64,000 nt of DNA from Burkholderiaceae bacterium (GCA_017983955.1 JAGOAJ010000007.1:1-64000); one strand, 5' to 3'; shown: positions 35,686 to 45,253, counted from the stretch's first letter. Notes: generated by a model not told the origin, from the letters alone. Numbers and translations are program-made.

Positions 35686-36267
35686 TTAGACGTGCTTACG
35701 CAATGCGAGCCCAGCAAATAACAGCGACCAGCCCTGGAACAGCAAGTCAAAGCCCAACAGTAAGCCCAGAATCCACAGACTGTTGGCGGGCCAGCCGATG
35801 GCGATCAAAATACCAGTGGCAAACGTGATGACGCCCGAGAAAGCCAGCCATCCCCAGCCTTGCTGTGCGCGATTATTGAACCAAACCCACAGCCGGAAAG
35901 CGCCAGCGGCGATTAGGGTCGCCCCCAGTAATAGCGTTAGCAGAGCTGCACCCACGTAGGGGTTCACGATGGCCACGACGCCGGCCGCAGCGTACAGCAA
36001 TCCGCTTATAGACCAAACAACAAAACCGCTCCAGTCCTTGACGCGCCACGCCTGGACTAGCTGGCCCACGGCGCCGATCAACATCAATGTCCCGATGAAG
36101 ATCACACTGACCAGCGTTGCTGCCAGCACATGAACAAGTGCAATAGCGCCCAGCACTACAAGTATGATGCCGATCGCGACGAACCAACCCCAGTGCGCCC
36201 GTAATGCGCTAAGCGAGATGTTGATCTGTTCGCTAGGCCGTTTAAAACCGTTTGCTGGATCTGCCAT
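35686..36267 (-). CDS. HdeD family membrane protein (DUF308)
   Basis: 193 residues from the ATG at 36267, which has AAGGAG at good spacing. Six membrane segments form three two-helix repeats (RAHWGWFVAIGIILVVLG, SGLLYAAAGVVAIVNPYVGA, AFSGVITFATGILIAIGWP), the DUF308 pattern. E. coli HdeD supports acid resistance at high cell density; the molecular role is unknown. It is the upstream neighbour of the MFS gene on the same strand with 68 bases between. Confidence 0.88.
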   Translation of the reverse strand: MADPANGFKRPSEQINISLSALRAHWGWFVAIGIILVVLGAIALVHVLAATLVSVIFIGTLMLIGAVGQLVQAWRVKDWSGFVVWSISGLLYAAAGVVAIVNPYVGAALLTLLLGATLIAAGAFRLWVWFNNRAQQGWGWLAFSGVITFATGILIAIGWPANSLWILGLLLGFDLLFQGWSLLFAGLALRKHV

Positions 36268-36349
36268 GTCTTTCACTCCTTGAGAAATGAACTGGCTGAA
36301 TGGAGGTTTACTGCACCACCTTGTCACTATACGCCATCATCTGTGCGCT

Positions 36350-37054
36350 CTAAGAGGCCAAGCTACGCACTTTCGCTTCCAATTCGGTTTTCAGACCTTC
36401 GGGCAAGGGTAGGCGACGGGCCAGCTCGTCCAGATAGGCGCGTTCCATATAGCTTTGCTCGTCGATCACCAACAGGCTGGCCAGATATACCTCGGCCGCC
36501 TGTTCAGGCGTGGTCGCTAAAGCCGCTGCCACTGCTGGGTCTGCCGGCTTGGCTAGTTCAGCCTCGAACCATTTTAGGTCGGCGGGCTGGTTGGCCAACT
36601 TGGCTACTTCTACATCCAGAAGATGCTGCTCGTCATGGCCGATATGACCATCTGCCTTGGCGGCGGAGATCATTGCAGCCAGAATGATACGGCTATGTGC
36701 TTCCAGTGCGCTGTTGGTAAGCGCGGGGGTTGCCGCAGCGGTTTGCGCAGGAGCCTGGGCTGACGAAGGGGCGGTTGTCTCTAGGGTCGATTTCTGTTGC
36801 CAGTCTTGGTATGTCTTCAGCGCTAAAGCCCCCAGGGCTGCAGCGCCGCCATAGGTGGCGAATGTGCCGCCCATTTTGCGGAATTTCTTGTTGCCAAGCA
36901 ACAGGCCCAACGCCCCGCCCGCCAGTGCGCCACCGCCGAATCCGCCTAGGTTGGCAGATGCGCCCGGCGCCCCCTGGCTGACCCGGGAACCCGCATCCTT
37001 GACGAGGCTTTGACCGGACTGTAATACTTGCTGCAGCAGTTGCTGAATAGACAT
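36350..37054 (-). CDS. YebE-like inner-membrane protein (DUF533, TerB-like)
   Basis: 234 residues. A short amphipathic N terminus, then a glycine-rich hydrophobic stretch (LGGFGGGALAGGALGLLLG, followed by ATYGGAAALGALALKTYQ), an Ala/Thr/Gln-rich linker (about 87-110), and a helical TerB-like domain (about 112-234) with ILAAMISAAKADGHIGHDEQ and YLDELARRLPLPEGLK. The aspartate/histidine-rich HIGHDEQ fits metal binding in TerB-like folds. E. coli YebE belongs to an envelope stress regulon. The gene stands apart from its neighbours. Confidence 0.87.
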   Translation of the reverse strand: MSIQQLLQQVLQSGQSLVKDAGSRVSQGAPGASANLGGFGGGALAGGALGLLLGNKKFRKMGGTFATYGGAAALGALALKTYQDWQQKSTLETTAPSSAQAPAQTAAATPALTNSALEAHSRIILAAMISAAKADGHIGHDEQHLLDVEVAKLANQPADLKWFEAELAKPADPAVAAALATTPEQAAEVYLASLLVIDEQSYMERAYLDELARRLPLPEGLKTELEAKVRSLAS

Positions 37055-37252
37055 GTGGAATTACCTTGCTATGAAGAAGAGACAGGATACTGACAATCCG
37101 GCAGGAATATCGTTCAACGTGCCTACAGGAACTTCGACTGGACTGTCCAGGCAACGGGATAAACCGCATTGACAGCCTATAGGCACCAGCTTACTCTGCC
37201 CGCATGTGTTACAAAAGACTAAGCAATCAAAAATAATTCGAGGGGGATCGTA

Positions 37253-38209
37253 ATGAAAGTTAAGCATTTACTGAAATCGTTGGCTATTGTGGCTGCGCTG
37301 TGTACCGGTGTTGCGCATGCTCAGGTCAGCGTGATGCTGCCTGCCAATCCTGGTGGCGGTTGGGACGGTACCGGACGTCAGGCCTTCCAGGCCATGAATA
37401 AAGCGGGTATCTATACAGGTACTGTGAATTTCACGAACAAGGGCGGTGCTGGCGGCACGATAGGCTTGTCCGATTTTGAGCGTTCACAGAAAGGTAAACC
37501 AGACGCCCTGGCAGTATTCGGTGCAATCACCGTCGGTGCTATCACGCTGAACAAGTCGCCCGTTGACCTAAGCAAATTCAAGCCTGTTGCACGCTTGACT
37601 GCAGAATACCTGGTGCTTGCGGTCAAGGCAGATTCCCCCTACAAGAACCTGGGTGACTTCGTTGCCGCACTGAAAAATGATCCAGGCGCGTCAGCTGTTG
37701 GTGGCGGTTCTGCCGGTGGCGTTGACCATATTGCTTTGGCCTTGTTGGCACAAAGCGCAGGCGTACCAGTACCGTCCTTGAACTACATTCCCCAGGCAGG
37801 TGGCGCAGACACTGTCATCGGTATCATCAACGGCACACTGAAAGCCGGTATTTCGGGTATTTCCGAATTCCAGCAATTTGCCCAGGAAGGTCGGATACGT
37901 ATATTGGGTATTACCACGGCTGAACGCATGAAGGGCCTGGAAGACATTCCCACCTTTAAAGAAGCCGGATACGACGTAGAAATTGCGAACTGGCGCGGCA
38001 TCCTAGGTTCGGTCGACATGCCCGAAGCCAATCACGCAGAATGGGTACAGCGCTTCACCCAGCTTAGCGAAAGCGAGCCATGGAAGGAAGTGCTTGAAAA
38101 GCAAGGTTGGGATAGCTACTTCTTGCCGGGCGATGCCTTCGCACAATTTATCCAAAGTGAAAGCGACCGCATTAATCAGATCCTAAAGGATGCGGGTCTG
38201 GCTAAGTAA
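37253..38209 (+). CDS. Tripartite tricarboxylate transporter binding protein (TctC, Bug family)
   Basis: 318 residues with an AGGGGG ribosome site. The signal peptide (about 1-23, cleavage near AHA-Q) precedes the Bug fold: VMLPANPGGGWDGTGRQA binds the carboxylate, and SAVGGGSAGGVDHIALAL and QAGGADTVIGIINGTL follow. Bug proteins bind di- and tricarboxylates or aromatic acids in the periplasm and are greatly expanded in Alcaligenaceae, which supports the taxonomic placement. TctB and TctA follow immediately, so this is a complete transporter. Confidence 0.94.
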   Translation: MKVKHLLKSLAIVAALCTGVAHAQVSVMLPANPGGGWDGTGRQAFQAMNKAGIYTGTVNFTNKGGAGGTIGLSDFERSQKGKPDALAVFGAITVGAITLNKSPVDLSKFKPVARLTAEYLVLAVKADSPYKNLGDFVAALKNDPGASAVGGGSAGGVDHIALALLAQSAGVPVPSLNYIPQAGGADTVIGIINGTLKAGISGISEFQQFAQEGRIRILGITTAERMKGLEDIPTFKEAGYDVEIANWRGILGSVDMPEANHAEWVQRFTQLSESEPWKEVLEKQGWDSYFLPGDAFAQFIQSESDRINQILKDAGLAK

Positions 38210-38236
38210 GCAGGTAATACCAGTGAAGGAATGTAG

Positions 38237-38719
38237 ATGACGTTGTTGCGCAAACGCCCCTGGTGGTTAGGGCTGGCTGTGATGTTCATGGGGGCAGTCT
38301 GCTTTTATGCCTCGACCGAGCTGGCTACGACCGCGCAGTATGCCGCCATAGGCCCTGGCATGTTCGTAGCCGGGGTTGGCGTGGGCCTGATAGGCTTGGG
38401 CGTATTGTTGCTGATCCAGATTGCCCAAGGCGAAGTGTTCGAACCCGACGAGGCCGAGAACGCAGAGCCTGGCAAGCCCATGGACAAGCGTGCTTTTTTT
38501 ACCGCATTGCTTGCCGCCGTGCTCCCTGCACTGACCATTGAAATACTTGGGCTACCAGTGACGGCGATGCTGTCGTTCATGTTGGTGGCGCGGGCATTTG
38601 GTTCGAAACGTCTGGTGTCCGATCTTGTTGTAGGGTTTGTGCTGGCGGCCATGTGCTGGTTTATGTTTGGCTGGCTGGGACTGCAGCTGGGTGGCTTCTT
38701 TCCCTTGGCGGGTTTCTAA
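38237..38719 (+). CDS. Tripartite tricarboxylate transporter small membrane subunit (TctB)
   Basis: 160 residues with four hydrophobic helices: [20 protein letters not shown], the second after GPGMF, and two in the C-terminal half; a short acidic loop ([12 protein letters not shown]) lies between. Family and position identify TctB. A purine-rich GAAGGA lies before the ATG. Its stop codon overlaps the tctA start (TAATG). Confidence 0.9.
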   Translation: MTLLRKRPWWLGLAVMFMGAVCFYASTELATTAQYAAIGPGMFVAGVGVGLIGLGVLLLIQIAQGEVFEPDEAENAEPGKPMDKRAFFTALLAAVLPALTIEILGLPVTAMLSFMLVARAFGSKRLVSDLVVGFVLAAMCWFMFGWLGLQLGGFFPLAGF

Positions 38720-40206
38720 TGGACACACTGGTACTGTTGCTTCATGGCTTTGAGGTTGCCCTTACGCCGGCCAACCTCATGTGGGCCTTTATCGGGTCGG
38801 TATTGGGAACCGCCATCGGTATTCTTCCGGGCATCGGACCTGCGCTGACTATCGCATTGTTATTGCCGGTGACCGTATCGGTGGGGCCAGTATCCGCCTT
38901 TATCATGTTTGCCGGCGTCTTGTACGGCGCCATGTATGGTGGCTCGACCACTTCCATCCTGATCAATACGCCCGGTGAAGCCGGGTCGATGATGACTGCG
39001 CTGGAAGGCAATAAAATGGCTCGCTCGGGCCGGGGTGCTGCGGCACTGGCCACGGCAGCTATCGGTTCTTTTGTTGCCGGCACCATTGCCACGCTATTGC
39101 TGACATTTGCAGCCCCGGTGGTTGCGGAATTGGCGTTTCTGCTTAAGCCTGCCGATTATTTTGCGCTGACCATACTTGCGTTTACGTCGGTGGCAGTGGT
39201 GATGGGCGCATCACGGGTACGTGGGTTTGTCTCGCTATTCATCGGTCTGGCGCTGGGCGTGATCGGCATCGATGCCATGACCGGCCAGCCGCGCATGACA
39301 TTCGGCATGCCCGCTTTGCTGGATGGCGTGGAACTGACGGTAGTGCTGGTGTCCGTATTTGCTGTGGGGGAAATCCTGTACGTGGCTAGCCGCTATGTAG
39401 CGGGTAAAGACGACATTATCCCCATCAAAGGCAAAGCCTTCATGACGCGCGAGGACTGGCGTCGTTCCTGGAAGCCCTGGCTACGCGGCACGGCCATTGG
39501 TTTCCCGATAGGCACAATTCCGGGCGGCGGGTCTGAAATTCCGACCATGCTGTCCTATACCTTGGAAAAAAAGCTGTGTCGCTACAAGGGCGAGTTCGGT
39601 AAAGGCGCGATCGAAGGTGTTGCAGGGCCTGAAGCGGCCAACAACGCATCCGCGGCCGGCATACTGGTGCCGTTGCTTACGCTGGGTCTGCCTACCTCTG
39701 CTACGGCGGCTATCCTGCTGGCGGCCTTTCAGAACTACGGGCTACAGCCAGGTCCCTTTTTGTTTACCAGCAACCCTGAACTGGTCTGGGGTCTGATTGC
39801 GTCTTTGTACATTGGCAACTTCATGCTGCTGGTGTTGAATCTGCCCTTGGTCGGCATATGGGTGAAGCTATTGCAGATTCCCAGGCCGCAGTTGTACGCT
39901 GGCATCCTGGTTTTTGCACTTATTGGGATCTGGGGCGTATCGGGGTCGGTATTTGATCTGGCCATGATGGCCGGATTGGGTGTGCTCAGCTATGCGATGC
40001 GAGTCTATGGGTTTCCCATTCCGCCGCTGCTGATAGGCCTGATTCTGGTGCCGCTAACTGAAAATCAACTTAGGACTGCCCTGGCAGCAGGGCAGGGCCG
40101 CTTATCCGTCCTGATCGATACGCCAATTTCGATCACCTTCCTGCTGCTAAGCTTCCTTTTCTTGTTCTTACCTGTATTGCTGAAACGTTTACAGAAGGCT
40201 GCGTAG
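38719..40206 (+). CDS. Tripartite tricarboxylate transporter large membrane subunit (TctA)
   Basis: 495 residues from the ATG that overlaps the tctB stop. About 12 membrane segments; [27 protein letters not shown] and [19 protein letters not shown] are TctA signatures, as is the second copy [20 protein letters not shown]. It forms the secondary-transport channel fed by the Bug protein. A bidirectional terminator follows 87 bases after its stop. Confidence 0.94.
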   Translation: MDTLVLLLHGFEVALTPANLMWAFIGSVLGTAIGILPGIGPALTIALLLPVTVSVGPVSAFIMFAGVLYGAMYGGSTTSILINTPGEAGSMMTALEGNKMARSGRGAAALATAAIGSFVAGTIATLLLTFAAPVVAELAFLLKPADYFALTILAFTSVAVVMGASRVRGFVSLFIGLALGVIGIDAMTGQPRMTFGMPALLDGVELTVVLVSVFAVGEILYVASRYVAGKDDIIPIKGKAFMTREDWRRSWKPWLRGTAIGFPIGTIPGGGSEIPTMLSYTLEKKLCRYKGEFGKGAIEGVAGPEAANNASAAGILVPLLTLGLPTSATAAILLAAFQNYGLQPGPFLFTSNPELVWGLIASLYIGNFMLLVLNLPLVGIWVKLLQIPRPQLYAGILVFALIGIWGVSGSVFDLAMMAGLGVLSYAMRVYGFPIPPLLIGLILVPLTENQLRTALAAGQGRLSVLIDTPISITFLLLSFLFLFLPVLLKRLQKAA

Positions 40207-40292
40207 GGCGCTTATGCTACACCTTTTAACTGGTGCAGAAGGTGATCTAGATTCTTGGGCAATTAACAGGATATTGCCGCAGGGTTGTTGAA

Positions 40293-40321
40293 AAAAATGG
40301 ACGCACATTGCGTCCATTTTT
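40293..40321. terminator. Bidirectional Rho-independent terminator
   Basis: AAAAATGGACGCA-CAT-TGCGTCCATTTTT is a perfect 13-base stem with a 3-base loop, flanked by T-tracts on both strands (seven T on the minus strand). It separates tctA from the convergent DUF799 lipoprotein gene. Confidence 0.92.
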
Positions 40322-40338
40322 ATTAGTTGAATGAAGGA

Positions 40339-40995
40339 TTAATTCAATTCATAGTGGGGGGATCGGGGACCGTACAGTAGTCCGCCAGGCTGTCCCGCTG
40401 CAAGCAGGCTTTGGTTGGTTGCCCCTGCTACTTTATAACTACGATCCGAGAGCGTATTGACTATTTGGCTGACCACGGCCTGAACCAGTATGCCGATCAG
40501 GCCGCCGCCGCTGCCGCTGGTTTCGGCTACGCTTCTTTTACCTTCCCATAGTTTCGCACCAGAACGCAAATCAATCAGGATTGCTTCGACCTCTACTGTG
40601 ACAGAGCTCGACAAAACCATATACGATGAGCCATATCTTTTCACATCAATATATAGCGCCGTATCTGCGCCAAAAATTTCATGCAACTTGGATGAAGCCA
40701 ATGCGTGAATGTCGCCTGCAGTAAACAGGCCGTTTTGTCTGAAGGTTTCGTCCACAACGGCCACCGGCAGCACGTAGTAGCCGGACTCCGCCAATGGGAA
40801 GGTAGCTTGCGCCAACACTGCCGAAGATGCTCCGGCTTCGACTGAACTATTCAAGGGCGGTAAAACCAAAATAGATGCCGGTTTGCTTTCCCTGAATGCC
40901 GAATAGTCCACGTTGGCGGTTGTTGCGGCACAGCCCGTAAGCATCGCAATACATAAAATGGCGCCCATTCGGATTATCGTTTTCATGCTTATCAT
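40339..40995 (-). CDS. DUF799 lipoprotein (GNA1162 family)
   Basis: 218 residues from the ATG at 40995, which overlaps the previous stop by 4 bases; an ATG three codons later is possible. Lipoprotein signal with lipobox LTGC at about residue 22. Mature part with ASILVLPPLNSSVEA, GYYVLPVAVVDETFRQNGL, a conserved LHEIFGADTALYIDVKRYG and a hydrophobic C-terminal segment (GGGLIGILVQAVVSQIV). The family is the meningococcal antigen GNA1162, whose fold resembles TolB-like surface lipoproteins. It ends a three-gene lipoprotein operon. Molecular role unknown. Confidence 0.88.
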   Translation of the reverse strand: MISMKTIIRMGAILCIAMLTGCAATTANVDYSAFRESKPASILVLPPLNSSVEAGASSAVLAQATFPLAESGYYVLPVAVVDETFRQNGLFTAGDIHALASSKLHEIFGADTALYIDVKRYGSSYMVLSSSVTVEVEAILIDLRSGAKLWEGKRSVAETSGSGGGLIGILVQAVVSQIVNTLSDRSYKVAGATNQSLLAAGQPGGLLYGPRSPHYELN

Positions 40996-41516
40996 GTTCC
41001 CTTCTTTGAGTCTTGTACAACTGTTGGCGTGATGGTCGTTGATGTCGTTTGCTCTGCTGTGGCCGAGCCGGGAGTTGGCAAAAGCTGATCGCTGTTGCTG
41101 CCGGATGCCCCAGTGTTGCGCAACAAGAATTCCATAAACGGCGTAGCTTCAGGGAATGCCAATTTTTCGGTTTGTAGCTGCTGCACAGCCTTGTCAGCCA
41201 TGCCCTGTTTTAGATAGAGCATCCCAAGATGGGCATGAAAACCCGGTGGCAATGCTTGGTCAGCAGATCTAGCAGTCTCGATGTTTTGCTCTAGTAGCTG
41301 GGTCTGGGCCGCATAATCTGACGTATCCTCTTTAAGATAGTCGTACACACCCGTTTGGTATGACTGCCAGTTGTACATTAGCTTCTGTGGCTGAGCACAG
41401 GCGGCCAGAAGACCAGTCAGCATGCCGATGCCCAACAGTCGCATCACCCTGTGATTGTGCTTGTTTTCAAGGTTTGAACGAGCCGCATTCTGTTCGGCCG
41501 TAAATATCTTTAACAT
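40992..41516 (-). CDS. DUF4810 lipoprotein
   Basis: 174 residues from the ATG at 41516, preceded by AAGG at about 7 bases; the ATG at 41444 gives a more normal lipoprotein signal (MRLLGIGMLTGLLAACAQ) but has a badly spaced ribosome site. The lipobox is LLAAC. The mature part has YNWQSYQTGVYDYLKED and a helical repeat-like GFHAHLGMLYLKQGMADKAVQQL, resembling a TPR hairpin, then a low-complexity Ser/Thr-rich tail. It lies between csgG-like and DUF799 genes, as these three are usually found together. Confidence 0.85.
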   Translation of the reverse strand: MLKIFTAEQNAARSNLENKHNHRVMRLLGIGMLTGLLAACAQPQKLMYNWQSYQTGVYDYLKEDTSDYAAQTQLLEQNIETARSADQALPPGFHAHLGMLYLKQGMADKAVQQLQTEKLAFPEATPFMEFLLRNTGASGSNSDQLLPTPGSATAEQTTSTTITPTVVQDSKKGT

Positions 41517-41524
41517 GGCGCGCC

Positions 41525-42205
41525 TTATAGATTGGTTTCAGGTTGCCAGGCACCCTGCTCGATACCTTCGACCAAACGGTTGACGGCTTCGCGAATGGCT
41601 AAGTCAAGAACCTTGCCGTTTAGTGTGGAGTCGTAGCCAGAGCTACCGCCGAAACCAATAACTTCGCGGTTGGATAGGGTGTATTCACCAGCACCAGAGG
41701 TCGAGTAAACAACTTCTGAAGTAGAGGCGTCGACCACGTTAACGTCGACTTTGGCATAGGCCAATTGCTCTTTACCGCGCCCTAGAATGCCAAACAGTTG
41801 ATGGTCGCCAGTTACCTTACGACCGAAGGCCGTTACATCGCCGGTAACGACGTAGCGAGCACCCTTAATTTTGGCGGCTTGTTTGTTAAAGCCCGCTTCT
41901 TGTGCGATCTCGGTGAGGTTTGTGCGATCCATCACCTGGAAGCGACCACTGCGTTGCAGATGGCTTACAAGTATTGTTTGAGCCTGGCCGCCAAGGCGAT
42001 CCACGCCATCAGAAAAAATACCACGTAGGAAGTCACTGCGATTATCGAACTTGCCTACCGAGATCGGGCTGCGTACTCCTTGATAAGTCGTTCCTGCCGA
42101 GGCTACCGTCGGCACCGTCAATGCCTGTGAACGTTCGACTGCACAACCCGCCACAAGCGCGGACAGTACTAAAACCGAGCCTGCTGTCACAACTGTTTTA
42201 AGCAT
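41525..42205 (-). CDS. CsgG/HfaB family lipoprotein
   Basis: 226 residues. Lipoprotein signal with lipobox LVAGC (Cys about 21). CsgG-type core: ISVGKFDNRSDF, LVSHLQRSGRFQVMDRTNLTEIAQE, KGARYVVTGDVTAFGRKVTG and YAKVDVNVVDASTSEVVYS. CsgG makes a nonameric outer-membrane channel for curli; this protein is somewhat shorter and no curli subunit gene is near, so export of something else or only a periplasmic scaffold is possible. It is first in the operon, with a hairpin in the leader. Confidence 0.9.
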   Translation of the reverse strand: MLKTVVTAGSVLVLSALVAGCAVERSQALTVPTVASAGTTYQGVRSPISVGKFDNRSDFLRGIFSDGVDRLGGQAQTILVSHLQRSGRFQVMDRTNLTEIAQEAGFNKQAAKIKGARYVVTGDVTAFGRKVTGDHQLFGILGRGKEQLAYAKVDVNVVDASTSEVVYSTSGAGEYTLSNREVIGFGGSSGYDSTLNGKVLDLAIREAVNRLVEGIEQGAWQPETNL

Positions 42206-42235
42206 AACTTCCCTTTATTAACGTCTTTACATGAG

Positions 42236-42259
42236 GGCCTTGGGTTGAAGTCCAAGGCC
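42236..42259 (-). other. Leader hairpin upstream of csgG-like operon
   Basis: GGCCTTGG, an 8-base spacer, then CCAAGGCC: a perfect 8-base inverted repeat 31 bases before the CsgG-family start. On the minus strand it would lie in the 5' leader or be a protein-binding site. No T-tract follows. Confidence 0.4.
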
Positions 42260-42366
42260 AATATCAACTCATGATTCTACACAAAATGTTACGTTAGAAA
42301 TAAAAGGTTAATTTTTAAGAGCTGGGCAACGCTGAAACTAATGGTTATCCCTCTCGTTTGAATAAT

Positions 42367-42404
42367 CGCATCTCAATCACTTCGATTGAGATGCGTTCGT
42401 TTTT
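42367..42404 (+). terminator. Terminator-like hairpin upstream of FMN oxidase gene
   Basis: CGCATCTCAATC, a 5-base loop, GATTGAGATGCG and then TTCGTTTTT: a perfect 12-base stem with a T-rich tail on the plus strand, 79 bases before the oxidase start. No plus-strand gene precedes it, because the neighbour is transcribed the other way, so it may end a small RNA or attenuate the leader of the oxidase operon. Confidence 0.6.
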
Positions 42405-42482
42405 CCTGATACTAGTTGCTTTACTTCGTGAAGCTTGGCCCTTGTAGCGCCAAGCATGGCAAGCAAGGCAGGAGAAATACGC

Positions 42483-43631
42483 ATGCAGGCAACAGTGCTG
42501 GATTATCGCAAGCTGGCGCGACGCCGTTTGTCCAGATTGGCGTTCGATTATCTGGATGGCGGGGCAGAGGACGGCAGTACCCTGAAACGAAACACCACGG
42601 TGGCTAGCCGTGTACTTTTCTCCCCTCAAATTTTCAATGACGTGACCGATTGCGATGCGTCGACAACCTTATTCAATCGCACGCAAAGTTTGCCTGTGCT
42701 TGTCGGGCCAACGGGGCTGAATGGCCTGTTCTGGCCGAGGGGCGATGAAATTCTTGCCACTCAGGCACATCGCGCAGGCGTGCCGTTTGTGTTGTCGACG
42801 GCCTCCACGTCTACCATCGAAGCGGTGCGCGAGGCCTCGGCAGGCGATTTGTGGCTGCAACTGTATGTACAGCAGGATCGCCGAATTGCCGAGGACCTGA
42901 TGTGGCGAGCACAGGCGGCGGGGTATTCCAGCTTGATGCTGACGGTGGATACACCCGTGCATGGCAAACGTGACCATGATCATCGTAATCGCTTCAAACT
43001 GCCATTACAGATAACGCCCCGTATGGCGCTGGACTTCTTGCTGCACCCTCATTGGTCATGGCAGATGGCGCGCAGCGGCGGGCCGCAATTGGTGAATCTT
43101 GCCCAAAGTACCGGGATCAAGGCGAACATCAATGTCCAGGCAGCGGCGTTAAGCCGCAAGATGGATATGGCCTTGTCCTGGGACGATGTTGCCTGGCTGC
43201 GGCGCCATTGGGAGGGGCCGGTCTTGATCAAAGGGATTTTGTCGGTGGACGATGCCAAACTGGCGCGACGTCACGGCCTGGATGGCATTGTGCTGTCAAA
43301 TCACGGCGGTCGGCAGTTGCCCAGCGTGCCATCGGCACTGGAGCTTTTGCCTGCAGTGGTGGACGCAGTGGGTGCCTCCATGGATGTGTTGGTGGATGGG
43401 GGATTTCGTCGCGGTAGCGATGTGGTCAAGGCGATAGCCATGGGTGCCAGCGGCGTGCTGCTGGGGCGTGCTCCGTTGTATGGGCTGGCGGCGTCCGGAG
43501 GGCAGGGCGTGGCTGATGTTCTGGAAATTCTTCGTGACGAAATTGAGATCACTATGCGGCTGATTGGTCGCTCGCGTTTATCGCAGTTGGATGCCTCGGC
43601 GGTCGACTGCTCTCGTCTGCAGAACTGGTAA
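42483..43631 (+). CDS. FMN-dependent alpha-hydroxy acid oxidase/dehydrogenase
   Basis: 382 residues from the ATG at 42483, with AGGAG 9 bases upstream. TIM-barrel flavoprotein of the LldD / glycolate oxidase / mandelate dehydrogenase family: FDYLDGGAEDGSTL at the N terminus, LVGPTGLNGLFWPRGD, LQLYVQQDRR, LMLTVDTPVHGKRDHD, the FMN lysine in VLIKGILS, the catalytic His-Arg in SNHGGRQL and DGGFRRGSDV. It oxidises an L-2-hydroxyacid to the 2-oxoacid. The FAD oxidoreductase that follows handles the other typical 2-hydroxyacid class, so together they could use both isomers. Confidence 0.92.
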   Translation: MQATVLDYRKLARRRLSRLAFDYLDGGAEDGSTLKRNTTVASRVLFSPQIFNDVTDCDASTTLFNRTQSLPVLVGPTGLNGLFWPRGDEILATQAHRAGVPFVLSTASTSTIEAVREASAGDLWLQLYVQQDRRIAEDLMWRAQAAGYSSLMLTVDTPVHGKRDHDHRNRFKLPLQITPRMALDFLLHPHWSWQMARSGGPQLVNLAQSTGIKANINVQAAALSRKMDMALSWDDVAWLRRHWEGPVLIKGILSVDDAKLARRHGLDGIVLSNHGGRQLPSVPSALELLPAVVDAVGASMDVLVDGGFRRGSDVVKAIAMGASGVLLGRAPLYGLAASGGQGVADVLEILRDEIEITMRLIGRSRLSQLDASAVDCSRLQNW

Positions 43632-43804
43632 GGCTAATCGGCGCAATATGCCAGTAAATGCAGGAGCATCTGAGTTGATTAGGCTCCTAGGATAAACCCG
43701 AGAGTTAATTGCATATAAATTACTTAGAGTTCCATGCGATTTATTAGGCGATATGCTTATTGCATTAACGCTGTTTTATCCATTCGCCTGGAGCTGTATA
43801 TTTC

Positions 43805-45229
43805 ATGTCCACGCCCACACTAATCGCCCGCCTTGTTGATTTGCTTGGGGAGTCCGCTGTATTGCGGACCCAGGCGGACATGGCTGGCTATACCGAGGAT
43901 TGGCGCGGACGATACAAGGGCCAGGCGGCATGCGTGGTGTTGCCGGCATCAGTCCAACAAGTTTCTGATGTCGTGCGCCTTTGCACGGATCAGGGCGTGC
44001 CTATCTTGCCGCAAGGCGGTAACACCAGTTTGTGTGGTGGCGCGGTGCCGGATGCCAATGGCACGGCCCCGGTAATCATCAATCTGTCGCGTATGAACCG
44101 CATCCGAAACCTGGATGCCGCCAATAATTCTATCGAAGTTGAGGCTGGCTGCGTGTTGGCGACAGTCCAACAAGCGGCTGCCGAGCAAGGTCGTTTGTAC
44201 GCCGTAAGTCTTGGTGCCGAAGGTTCGTGCCAGATTGGTGGAAACATTGCCACGAATGCGGGTGGCACCGGGGTGCTGCGCTATGGCAATACACGCGAAA
44301 ACGTCTTGGGGCTGGAAGTTGTGCTGCCCGACGGCTCCATCTGGAATGGGCTCAAGACACTGCGTAAAGACAACACCGGTCTGGATCTAAAACATCTGTT
44401 CATTGGCACTGAAGGCACGCTGGGCGTTATTACGGCCGCCACGCTTAAGTTGCATCCATTGCCGTTGGCGCATTCGATGGCGTGGGTGGCGCCCGTTGAT
44501 CCCAAGGCCGCGTTGGCGCTGCTGGGCAGGTGCCAGGCCAGGTTTGGGGCCAAACTGACCGCATTTGAAATGATCGATTCCAATCAAATGGATATCGTCT
44601 TGGAATATGTGCCCGGCAGGCGCAATCCCTTGGCGAAGTCCTACCCCTGGCATTTGCTGATCGAGCTGTCCGATAGTCATGCGGTCAATTCAGATGACGA
44701 CGAATTGCTAGAACTGTTAGACCTAGCCATGACACAGGGTTTGGTCGCCGATGCGACGCTGGCAACCAGCCAGGCGCAGCGCCATGCTATGTGGGAACTG
44801 CGCCACAGCGTGTCGGAAGGCAACAAGAAGGCGGGGGTGGGCCTGACATCGGATACTGCCGTACCGGTTTCAGCCGTTCCCCAGTTTATCCACGATGCCA
44901 CCGCTGCCGTACAGGCGATAGTTCCGGGTTTGAAAGTGGTCATCGTCGCCCATTTGGGTGATGGCAATGTGCACTTCATCCCTTTCTTTTCCTTCGATCA
45001 GTGGCAAGCGCTGGCCGATCAAGGGGCGACAGCGCAAGCCATTCGGCGCAGCGTTAACGATGTGGCACACAGTTTAGGTGGCACTTTCAGTGCCGAACAC
45101 GGAGTGGGGCGTACTCTGCTGCCTGAAATGCAGCACTATAAATCCCCTGTTGAGTTGGCCATGATGCATGCCGTAAAGCAGGCTTTGGATCCTGGCAATC
45201 TTTTGAATCCCGGGCGCTTATTGCCCTGA
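43805..45229 (+). CDS. FAD-binding 2-hydroxyacid dehydrogenase (GlcD / D-lactate dehydrogenase type)
   Basis: 474 residues. VAO-type FAD domain: VVLPASVQQVSDVVRLC, PILPQGGNTSLCGGAVP and LGAEGSCQIGGNIATNAGG; the C-terminal FAD-oxidase domain has VIVAHLGDGNVHFIPFF and GGTFSAEHGVGRTLLPEM. This matches the GlcD / D-2-hydroxyglutarate / D-lactate dehydrogenase family that passes electrons to the quinone pool or ETF. The 173-base gap before it contains no further gene, and a binding-protein gene starts 24 bases after it. Confidence 0.92.
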   Translation: MSTPTLIARLVDLLGESAVLRTQADMAGYTEDWRGRYKGQAACVVLPASVQQVSDVVRLCTDQGVPILPQGGNTSLCGGAVPDANGTAPVIINLSRMNRIRNLDAANNSIEVEAGCVLATVQQAAAEQGRLYAVSLGAEGSCQIGGNIATNAGGTGVLRYGNTRENVLGLEVVLPDGSIWNGLKTLRKDNTGLDLKHLFIGTEGTLGVITAATLKLHPLPLAHSMAWVAPVDPKAALALLGRCQARFGAKLTAFEMIDSNQMDIVLEYVPGRRNPLAKSYPWHLLIELSDSHAVNSDDDELLELLDLAMTQGLVADATLATSQAQRHAMWELRHSVSEGNKKAGVGLTSDTAVPVSAVPQFIHDATAAVQAIVPGLKVVIVAHLGDGNVHFIPFFSFDQWQALADQGATAQAIRRSVNDVAHSLGGTFSAEHGVGRTLLPEMQHYKSPVELAMMHAVKQALDPGNLLNPGRLLP

Positions 45230-45253
45230 CATACTGGAGTATTAGGAGACATC

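Noticed and set aside
42345..42629. 94-codon minus-strand frame over the terminator and oxidase start
   Set aside because: It crosses the hairpin and the start of a certain gene, and its sequence resembles nothing known.
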